Source: Rhizaria sp. SCN 62-66
Taxonomy: Eukaryota > Rhizaria, unplaced
Assembly: GCA_001724265.1 (NCBI GenBank)
Contig: MEDY01000253.1
Coordinates: 1 to 44,295 of the forward strand
Reading direction: 5' to 3'
DNA: 44,295 nucleotides
Made by a program: the position numbers and the translations under genes. Positions within the stretch are counted from its first letter, which is position 1; every line of letters begins with the position of its first letter. Below the pieces are notes generated by a model. The model saw only the letters and a program-made list of their open reading frames with translations. It was not told where the DNA came from and did no database searches. Below are positions 19,201 through 23,299 of this stretch, in pieces.

Positions 19201-21488
19201 GCATCATCGCCACCTACTCCACCATCTCTGCGCATTCCACGTCGGCCACCGCACGCTTCGCCATCCGCAAGGTCGCCTTTGTGCAGCGCTACCGCGCTGC
19301 CTTCGAGCGCGACTTCCTGCCCCCGCGCGCTGTGACGCGTCTGCGCCACCAGCTGCAGGCCGCTATCTACGCGCTTGCCGTCGATGTTCAGGCCTCCACG
19401 GCCGCGCTTGAGGCTACGCAGCGCGAGTGTGTCAATGCCAACAAGGCCGTCACCGATGCCGACGCCGCGCTTAAGGCGGCCCTCGACGCGACCGCTGCTG
19501 CAGCCGCTGCTGCCGCTACCGCTGCGCCGTTGCCCGCAGCCGCCAACGCTATGACTGACGCCGACGCGCCCGCTAAGGCTGCGGCAACTGCGCCGGTCAG
19601 CCCGCCTGCTATCGAAGCTGCTGCTGCGGCCGTTGCGGCGGCGCGCAGCCAGCTTACGGCGGTCCAGGCCACGCTGGCAGCCGCGACGGCTGCACACGCG
19701 CGCGCGGACCAAGAGCACTCCGTGGCCAAGGGTAAATACGACCTCGCGGCGACGTCACAGCCGCACACGGTGCTGACGCCGCGCATGCTGCAGAGCCCGC
19801 TGATGGACGCCGGCCGCTCGCGCGCCGAGGCGGAGCAGGATGCCGCGCAGGCGCCGCCCAACTCGCGCTTTCCGATGACGACGACGGAGCTGGTGGACCG
19901 CATGCGCGTGTGGCGCGCACACATGGAGCGCAACGTGCGTTCGCCCGGACGCGCCGAGTTCCCACTCGAGCGCACGGCACCGTATCTGGTCACGTTCACG
20001 TCGTACGACGTCGAGGTGCCTTCGCGTTTCATCGAGCACGCGTTCACGCGTGACGCCGCTGAGGACGCGGGCGCTAAGGACGCCTCGCTGGGCGTGGGCT
20101 CGGCGCGCCCCATTATGTCGCGCCTGGAGCCTACGGTGAACGTGATCCTGTCGCACGGACTCTCGCGCCGCCGCATCGGCTTTGTCTCTGCCACGGGCTC
20201 GCGCCACTACTTCATGATTGGCTCCTGCTCGTTCTACTCGGGCCACAACTCGTTCCGCAACATGCAGATGTTCTCGCTGCTCAATAACATCTTGAGCCAC
20301 CACAAGGAGTCGCGCCGCCGCCACATCACACTTGAGGTGCCACTGATGGTGCAGCTCATGCCGCGCATTGAGCTGCTGGGCACGGATCTCACCACGACCA
20401 CGCTCGAGGCGGTGTACGAGCAGTGGTGCGCCACATTCGCGCACCGCCAGCGCCTGCAGCAGCAGCGCCGCCTCGCGCGCCTCGGTCTCGTCCGCCCCAC
20501 CACGGCGGGCTTCGAGGCGCAGAGCTTCGCCGGCGCCGCCATGCCGGGCCAGGTGTGGGAGCGCGACTCGCCGCTGCTGCTGTACCGCTCCGTGCTGCGC
20601 AACGCGCTGGGCTCGGCGGACCCGCGCACGTCGACGATCGCGCCCGACATCGAGTCTCTGATGACAATGCGCTGGTTCGAGCTCGTCTCCTCGTCGCCTG
20701 CCATGCCCGACTCGATCCTGGCACGCTACTTGTCGCGCTGCGTCGGCACGGGCTCGGGCATCGGCGGCGGCAAGCTCGCCGCGCTGGCGTGCGGCCTCGC
20801 GGGCGGGTCCAACGCCTCGGTGCTGGGCTACGACCTCACCGTCACCGGCGCCACCAACACGGGCGTCACCAACCTGGAGCACCTGTGGGCGTTCAAGAAG
20901 TCGCTGGGCACGCAGCTGGGCCTCACGGGATACCTGGGCTACCTGTTTAAGATCGGCGACCGCTCTCCGCACAAGCTGCACATCCACATGAGCTCGGGCC
21001 GCGTCCACTACGACGAGTTCGCGCCAATCTACAACGACCAGCACATGGTGGAGCTGCCCGAGAAGGAGAAGGTGTCGATGCGTCTCACGCGCAACCTCAC
21101 GTCGGCGCTGCCGCCTTTCTTCGTCGACGGCGTGCTGTCGGCCGTCATCTCCGCCACCAACAGCTGCCTCGTCGCGAACACGTCGTTCCTCAACGGCTAT
21201 CTATCGCTCTTTATGCGCGACGACCTTGTCGTGTGGACGCTCTACTGCCAAACGCTGGTGCAGAGCGCGAGCCACATGAGCTCGTTCTCGCAGCGCACGC
21301 GTCTGCTCGACGGACTCAAGGTTGTCATCACTGCCAACGTCGCTTCAACGATCCGCCGTATCTCGGGCCTCGTTCCCGAGCGCCGACGCACCGGCGCGCA
21401 GAACCACAGCGTTGACAACATCATCTCTACCAGCACATCCAAGCGCATCCTCGCCACCATGCCTCCAGTCTGGTTCCCCGCACTCTAA
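4224..21488 (+). CDS. TRRAP: TRRAP/Tra1-type PIKK pseudokinase, 5,754 residues, single coding exon
   Basis: TRRAP/Tra1 is the catalytically dead PIKK scaffold that recruits SAGA and NuA4-type acetyltransferase complexes to activators. Residues 1-345 are Gln/Ala-rich. Family homology begins by about 410 (for example NEENALLAVKIITEL near 530) and runs through HEAT/TPR solenoid and FAT regions. The kinase-like domain starts near 5300 (RLEPTVNVILSHGLSRRRIGF) and ends with a FATC-like terminus MPPVWFPAL, comparable to MDPAWHPWL in human TRRAP. Human TRRAP has about 3,860 residues; the excess here is the N-terminus plus many Ala/Ser-rich insertions, including 2020-2060, 2590-2640, 3250-3280 and a coiled-coil-like one at 5060-5170. 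The N-lobe lysine segment reads YFMIGSC with no lysine. The catalytic-loop and metal-site segments are GDRSPHKL (5578-5585) and HYDEF (5595-5599). I chose ATG 4224; a GTG at 4215 is not a plausible start. There is no intron over 17 kb. Confidence 0.95.
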   Translation: MSSNPGSGGAPPPSDPNAAAAAAAYAQQVAQQQQQQQHHLQQQQAAAAAAAAAASASQSQQAAAGAGVPQQQQYAVPSASPTASGSQTGTVMTGMTQAQFAALTPAQQQQYAAYYRQQHQQQQMAAAAAAEAAAAASGAPTGSAPAGSYPAAAPGSAAATAAYPAGYSAAPGAAPAAGSLTSQQLAAYQAQQQQAQAQAQQAQYASYSAAQGQYSQAQAHAQYQQQQPSAGAPQSAAVGQQQPQQQQYAAAAAPAGGYAAQPAGAPAAPAATHYYAAAPAAATSAAAPVAYAQQQPQQQPQQAAAMTQQQQQQQQAAAAQHAQQQQQQQQAAAAAAAAAAAAGAPRSAMPVPLPRPTPLTPWLLAGVAAQQQVPQPSLSAQLAHVIMQQAAARPPAPGTPAEAVQLEHHALAKALCAPLPAPGNDTEAHAAYWTALRARLDVIARLKESVDIIHSTHYDVFLREMFPAMVRVLGTLPPQLFCTAQHRIRNGVLEVLSQLPCTDVLRDYALDMFRLAMHVLSHDNEENALLAVKIITELTRAYTSHVAVELHGLLNVLLATYNSAEGAYALAFAPETMATVKASADAQAEYVAAHTPAINAVFTAASAAAAASAAGVAASDGIDAAAVITAETRLIAPSLFSFKVIYELPGLLVMICNADSSLTPRMYSEFPASIIVALERAPPAAPPASALVSVAAATAYRRSVVDFLQAQCKCLSFLTMLLNHPPEALVAHARVFTTALLTLLRACPGEAQSVRRDLLMSMRHVLSHVDFRSHLVLHMNEFLLEWMLVGPPTATPTVRNHALMVIHEFVSAARKAQNELSLEQVTRIVYLLTRGLHDASTPLHTQMMLLRQLGSLARDAVTARNTAVQTAAKAAAAAAAAAAAIGADPAADPAAGADAASGPDGKPVASTGAASGPVALARAAAAKAASDAAAVEEHVQNLIIKILYTMVTKLEAIKALVPTVLVRLMATETHNLLRTSEATAAAEVAAEAPNTPMAALAGGQAAADVVKTPLPYHWDRTADDDVAQSDAATHSPRQAIAHAPVAAVKELQQLFCIALVSAAPVLQMATMGVVSVAGLTAAGALPAPKSRRLEEPEIQLVHRLVSASLSIFALYIPTTTYRPEDGLALSPLTGLAPGSLPESDEMQAMRYLSEIFRVLDPRTFRDVLTAQLPLIFNAQIDLRLLPMFQLLPTFCSMPSILAAVFMQTVTGFLLSHMDQMAVPMSQSPQATAVMLVLRVVLNVLTMFNEAPVPFRPFFPLIVSQCVKMCATHHYGTQFVQALRYFFRFTNVAKFALLSKELVPLLPDLTHALMALATAPAGTTNVLPEQYAELILTLPTNVHNILPNFAVHVRAAIIALRGRDDNIVRIALRNIDSWLDHLTPDFVFPYLANDLGVFTRLVCAQMRPSTSGGECSTLAQLIVGKLGGRARHFLGEALTLESEPTPDEQLPLSVTLLPGHTATLPLGTLLRTARRALEDHHTAWGMQSVPLPTLSSQIQVTTSQRHYKSSAARMIRSSLFAMLNLQAGATLSSLAALVDYAIGLDVVAAARAAPGSAGGVFLEIPRAALVPASLALAADPDKYALPKLRAPGRTAAVTSSKHEVFRRSRALLEALATERGATAGRRKGLAATVDAEVAKTAAGARAGMQKTAALRGLLPGGGHAVTRVRTDMQPAGRAVDQTFSMLTSPLEPSLSEPFSSTIGGAGVPSDRTTMSAEYLADVDAVASRVRSLAQERAFATAVAGVVLAAADGDLTQDPDVRASELAFGLTRHFAMLFATRDMNTSVLDAVTAARGTGVAPDNFYAQSPELAATATLSRLTASTDADQGFTAFLAPALFLRTLVLMVVHEARDIATTAEALLEYFMECLLVLLGPQRAMRCAAVRDLSTLALTLCQTADDRERLAGAIVCSLLVRALPSQWTCLNAVALTKALPQVYSDRETEICAAGAALATEVLVAVIAIVVADAKEFDARAELKQARAERRAAAAERKLIGAAERFSSESAAAPDASSASASAKGTKKGARGRTASSSSASASSAAADKKAMEDADADAAEESSADVLARAGMLVGSAAATAAAPARASRLQERTSVLVDALTRPFVTAVARGSAAAEKLMQLIAELSDVPLHSLVAQATEQLTLPIRNSSLVTLAMPTRIAFIGALVFGLHLDAKASVVDVSKYVMLLRQAVADVDAEDYSLSASMRTPMTANFAYNCMAFGPRTPEDPCAALASLKKLSPPQVEFSYPTTTSLGAGVSSDNSLAHPRPWLTTRLRVASIAVLGAACLHPTVQAAVIAASAHAQATSAATAAGTDAPQPLSAETVELVDLHSSATRVLFRAFSSRLPEVSAAAMDAVTALAGSHLPRELLHTCLQPALEGFSTGSPINIWLLQVVARMMHSFSSSYNAALGVRLIAHLEEYADVDSLVRMRYELARQYRDNQEKLSRAGAYSSGYYPEDEVRIVRGVLDLFPMLPWPGPGVVPTRAAVDGLLSLIQRLEATLPLMNGPGCHGSVTTSPFRPPLVRTLVLHPEVSAEALVLGWRTPALRALCVAVIAHPDARPLRAALEKYYQAHAMDALFPTTDAIATVLNAAAASTAASSSPAAASGTESKDDKDGKAKSMTDDDSSSASSSAAAAASTPTAPAASAAEVQASVHRSQLYHLETMRVLSRYNPQWLYTPPPSAPAADGSVAQPEHKAVSAVMHYWGSTDRRARMALQESWPAPATDETLWLLDLLCTAISVNPHTPSLLWHPMSVFASNTVVDLSFVHRFYQRWVSEASPALMRSALEDFTRFAELDPSPSHGYYKGTALSLVVTPILMRYATVALRNNVHSACITPEQAVAEACPPVVSTTSMPAWAGPTATAKAVYPRPLSAAAPATPPLTPPSAKTMLYLMRPAAPAVIEVLDAEPAGARAAAAAVAPGTLTQLAHALACVPAFLSESDVDGVVGTGYDGWPLSSPRETLTMEDLAALQDPALLERLLGALFHEIADPTVSPLPAETIAYAATAGPSALSVRAATTEAAHAEFSVQVLRAIVVLVEALGDAMPQQHRRVLMRYAWTALRSGRELHKAWAYVALGRFTSFYDHSSRLPMQVYVLLLKDYKVDEPARVLLRRAIDLLLPGLSVRSQSPNGRTPQWIKWTKRLVVQEHSSSDHLFHIWRVLAAHPLLFYPARSQLVLTLVNSLSRIGLSPSRSFEHRRLCIDLASLVVLWDEIALAEHKRHTAAVEHNKAVCERYRKHRDAEAANRTPAQSLTISVGADGASSAASQAATAMTDGDAAVLASSAPVRESELPAEWAAQLLVVPRAPTSLPVCITAEVDTQYSLQTIELITLFLIRFALANCHEDRMRPLGKRAVRTLNRALMLWGHLGDVRFTSIERHVSGAINGPEYTAVLSYSLDIANLLVARKLPSWTAASAASMLNLIQQCIKVNHEKFRVGLFTLCRRLVHIFPPFDAVPAVGLPLAGVDPASKQMRVPISVLLPPAMQQLYSELQDVLYQGLVNLDKSTIQTLVGMLDVLTDAAPAFIDWDALLMAVIKTLPRLMTEYTNLQQPGAQLSVEMRMFLYSLNQTIPKVVMIAQRRRTPLVTEVRKSLLMHVVHIFDSTSDADMLNPITEILSDWFIAAYPLPEGLELFPGFMPRPRLTRPYVSARVSPSVNPGAIRLTCKESLSLLVKIGRLLSHQEDSLILTFLSLLMRFFVFIELSLANSPANNVRPEWITRLQSTYMSALTCGIPGVARVFANMWHSRIGLTPFDRLNQILTIVDWDAVSNTYWLSLGVDLLLTLLDGAPVLETEAWASKALPLVSAVPSSGVPGLLPASRLAQLAVTAGAPVGPALPLTTSRAALAAAAAAPYAAPIVDVAAQTRDDTLLALRDGLELTNTAALLPAYIGLSSHLSAPAHASRTSSSIAPTPVHVPSLRDLRPARYAGDALSAARTASLVATTSASSLASAHSTVSAANGVAPSARRVDHSVATLAGTLTTLTHTPALPSLVESVRSSKPPGTGLVGPDNIGGTELLLPQVAAPPPAGMVYAPTVPAPGSFSQEAAALRLSHARALAQAERAETAALAPSVALTAQDRWSVSHRLVTRHASFLTYAAQYSTTSSLISALRSYVTCEWLVAHTLWRALFPAVWAVISESQRQHLTQSLHVLFSKEFHRKTQFERPNVVQTLVDGFYACIDRPHLLPRLSADLLRHLAVTNNVWMPIMSMLETRLVRNVHEPQVVRASAAHGHSGGFAGSHGHSMHASAADALVEIYSALSERDMWAGLWRHRLILETSRSAITYSQMGQWSQAQDHYLAAMRRYSQLLQQQMQAAPMQHIEMAPNDNLRVCTGAETRLWEDEWVRSMQHLNQWDVLSEVAAHSLVPEQQLDCAWRLGRWEMTQDIFRRYDLHESPKCKLYQLHMRLESAASALALAADPQERGKPDVARLVPTAENVQEFERISEQSLFYAIQEWQLLPTFALDAHVPMLHRLQRLVDAQESIALVADATDVRRAVISDALVDPVTKERSLLQQAAQLTSPMLAKTRRITTAWRDRVPNSWDDLLVWGDIMSWRSLLLVYLRDALPQLTLDPSLRSANGLASPTQELSWSLVRFAQAARKQGAFDTAVAALTKLAGVSSSPLIPTIPAALMPQRVQTPGAPQQPALQPLTVSEPSDMFASVSEQAKAAAAINEQVSALALVAGCRFDLVTSDAQRAEILRLRAEALKELGFGDESNLAFSSSLSVSPTYGRGWTAWGQFCDRVFALKHEPMWADNAIVCFLLGAAWRDPKALLAMPRVFWLLYTDALHHDTLKVQHTAQLEAHAAATRAAQAEGKDPPAAPLEPGTSSVAASFQRMWEQCQLSVWLGWLPQLVSAISRSEGTVLRPVLVALGMKLCPQNVYQVLRAAYFDYRETVLHMQQTSEAPPQNSVYLAAFHRTDEIIHVVREVHPLLLLQLDRISDEIARRFKAEPDEDLLPILYSVLEKCFRIGMAVPRGDGVLLSTCTSLERICHRYLTVDHQTLSIIATYSTISAHSTSATARFAIRKVAFVQRYRAAFERDFLPPRAVTRLRHQLQAAIYALAVDVQASTAALEATQRECVNANKAVTDADAALKAALDATAAAAAAAATAAPLPAAANAMTDADAPAKAAATAPVSPPAIEAAAAAVAAARSQLTAVQATLAAATAAHARADQEHSVAKGKYDLAATSQPHTVLTPRMLQSPLMDAGRSRAEAEQDAAQAPPNSRFPMTTTELVDRMRVWRAHMERNVRSPGRAEFPLERTAPYLVTFTSYDVEVPSRFIEHAFTRDAAEDAGAKDASLGVGSARPIMSRLEPTVNVILSHGLSRRRIGFVSATGSRHYFMIGSCSFYSGHNSFRNMQMFSLLNNILSHHKESRRRHITLEVPLMVQLMPRIELLGTDLTTTTLEAVYEQWCATFAHRQRLQQQRRLARLGLVRPTTAGFEAQSFAGAAMPGQVWERDSPLLLYRSVLRNALGSADPRTSTIAPDIESLMTMRWFELVSSSPAMPDSILARYLSRCVGTGSGIGGGKLAALACGLAGGSNASVLGYDLTVTGATNTGVTNLEHLWAFKKSLGTQLGLTGYLGYLFKIGDRSPHKLHIHMSSGRVHYDEFAPIYNDQHMVELPEKEKVSMRLTRNLTSALPPFFVDGVLSAVISATNSCLVANTSFLNGYLSLFMRDDLVVWTLYCQTLVQSASHMSSFSQRTRLLDGLKVVITANVASTIRRISGLVPERRRTGAQNHSVDNIISTSTSKRILATMPPVWFPAL

Positions 21489-22004
21489 GCAACTGCACTG
21501 TATCCAGTGCGTGCTTGACGACTGCGTATCGAGGCTCTTAGCATCTTGATAAAACACGATAACCCAAAAATCACGTTTATATATTTGTTCTCACAAGTCA
21601 TTTAAAGCATTTTATAACTAACGATATGCCAAACTGTTTATTTCTAATACATATCCACTCTACTTTTGTCTACGACACCTCATTCAACATGTTGTCTAAT
21701 TTCAATTCTTTCGCTTTTGAAGTTAAGTATGAGATGTATTTTCAAAATTTCTTTTTAAGATATTGTGCGGTGAAATCTTTAAGCGATATGAAATTTACCA
21801 TGTCGAAAATAACAAGCATTTCATACTTCTACAACGTTTTACCATGGTTATGATAAACATGATGTACAACTGCTAGGTCGAGAAGGAGCAGGGAGCGAGC
21901 CAACCAACAGTGGTCGGCAGGAGGAGGACCCTGCTTGGCTGGATCTTTCGAAGGTGAATAGGTTTCGACAAGACTGTCAGCCGACGTTTAAAGTCGTTGT
22001 GCGG
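21489..22004. other. AT-rich intergenic region after TRRAP
   Basis: It holds the TRRAP 3' UTR and the promoter and 5' UTR of the secreted-protein gene. A small hairpin lies just past the TRRAP stop (21495-21510), and GATAAA at 21548-21553 is the nearest approach to a polyadenylation signal. GC content rises again from about 21870. A 75-codon AT-rich ORF (21626-21853) looks like chance. Confidence 0.55.
21495..21510 (+). repeat. Small perfect hairpin in the TRRAP 3' UTR
   Basis: GCACTG-TATC-CAGTGC has 6-bp perfect arms and a 4-nt loop, starting 7 nt after the stop codon. It resembles the size of a histone-type 3' hairpin but lacks that consensus. Chance is possible. Confidence 0.4.
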
Positions 22005-22836
22005 ATGTTCTACTCGAAATGGTTAATTGTTGTTATTTTGGTGCTTCTCGCAGTCGCGGGATATGCCCAAGAGACCCATGCCCAAGGTTCCTCCTTTGTC
22101 GAGACAAAGGCTCAAGCTTCTGCGACAGCTAAGGCTCGTGCGGCCGCCCGCGCCCAAGCTAAGGCCACTGCTTACGCCAACGCATATTCTCGCGCGTACG
22201 CTCGTGCGCGGACCGAGGCGGAGGCCAAGGTGCAACGTCTGGAGGAGCAGGAGCAGCACTACATGGACGTCATTGGCCCCGAAGGCAAGATGAAGTTCGA
22301 CAACGTTCGGTACGTTCTTCCCCTCAAACCCACTATCTCAACCTTTCGTTTACCCATCTCCGCACAAACGGATACTCACCGATACGCTTTATGTCTTTTT
22401 CTTATTTTTTCAGGCGTGCGGCGACCTTCCTGTTCAGCAAGGGCCGCTACGAGGAAGGTGCAGCAATGTTCACGCGTGCTCTCGAGGTTTACAACACTGC
22501 TCTCAAGAAGCCCTTCAAGGATGTACGTACCGTTTCTCCTTCTAACATCTCTGCACCACTTTGTATTGCTTAATAGCATGCACATCATCTCACCCCCTTG
22601 TCTTTTCCTAATTGTTTTCGCTTTGTCTGCACCCCCGATCGATTCCTCCACTCTCATCCGTCCCCGCGCAGTTCGCGAACGTGGCCGCGCTGGGCACCGC
22701 GATCCAGCGGCGTGAGAAGGAGCTCCGCGTGGCGCGCACGATGCAGGCGTCGGCCGACGTCACGGCGACCAACCCTGACCAGGCCGAGACTGTGTTCCTC
22801 GAATTCCTCAAGAACACCGAGCTCCGCTCCGGCTGA
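22005..22836 (+). CDS. Small secreted or lumenal protein with an (X-Ala)n tract and a TPR-like motif (3 exons)
   Basis: Exons are 22005-22309, 22414-22522 and 22672-22836, giving 192 residues. Both introns begin GTACGT, and the frame closes exactly across them. Residues 5-21 form a clear hydrophobic signal sequence (KWLIVVILVLLAVAGYA), with cleavage likely after A21 or A26. Residues 35-76 alternate X-Ala for 21 dipeptides, 18 with Ala in the second place (KAQASATAKARA...), X being Lys, Arg, Gln, Thr, Tyr and similar. A Glu/Gln-rich helix follows, then a TPR-like pair (AATFLFSKGRYEEGAAMFTRALEVYN) and a C-terminal helical segment. There is no transmembrane anchor after the signal and no KDEL-type tail. 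I do not recognise the family. It may be a lumenal co-chaperone-like or extracellular structural protein. ATG 22005 is the first ATG of the frame, and the upstream codons contain none. Confidence 0.8.
22310..22413 (+). other. Intron 1 of the secreted TPR-like gene
   Basis: This 104-nt intron starts GTACGTTCTT and ends in a strong pyrimidine tract TTATTTTTTCAG. It splits an Arg codon after its second base. Joining gives FDNVR-RAATFLFSKGRY. Confidence 0.88.
22523..22671 (+). other. Intron 2 of the secreted TPR-like gene
   Basis: This 149-nt intron starts GTACGTACCG and ends CCCCGCGCAG, lying between codons. Joining gives KKPFKD-FANVAALG. In-frame stops inside it support removal. Confidence 0.85.
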
Positions 22837-23299
22837 GCACGCGCACATGCGTGAGTTGACTGAGAGAGCGCTTTGAGACTGGACAGAATAAGCTGTGCAA
22901 GCTGTGAGTGGTGGCACTTGCCGCGTTGCGGGCCACCTCGTGTGGATGCTTGCTTACATAGAATAGAATGACGAGAGCTGTCGTGCTCCCGATCGCATCA
23001 AATACACCCACCCCTTCATCCATTTTTCGATCATCGTGGTTACCATATTGTTATCAAATAACAGAATGTATTTTCTATACTTTTCAACATCTGCAGTGTC
23101 ACGAAGCGATTCGCTCTCAACAAAGAATGCAGGAGATAACTGTAGCACCGTTTACAGACACAACATGTCACTACTAAACTGACCGAAGAAGGGTTAAATG
23201 TAACAGATCAAACAAATTTTAAGCAAAATACACCACAAAATCGAAATTCATTCTATACTTTCACTTCGCTGTTTCTTGCTTTAACAACTCACACTAGCC
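22837..23299. other. Convergent 3' intergenic region (secreted TPR-like and VPS13 genes)
   Basis: This AT-rich 463-bp gap holds two 3' UTRs. AATAAG at 22887-22892 is a possible plus-strand polyadenylation variant. I found no canonical minus-strand hexamer for VPS13. I see no RNA gene or repeat. Confidence 0.5.

Noticed and set aside
21626-21853. 75-codon AT-rich plus-strand ORF after TRRAP
   Set aside because: Its composition matches intergenic DNA, it has no domain or codon bias, and it overlaps the expected UTR/promoter zone.
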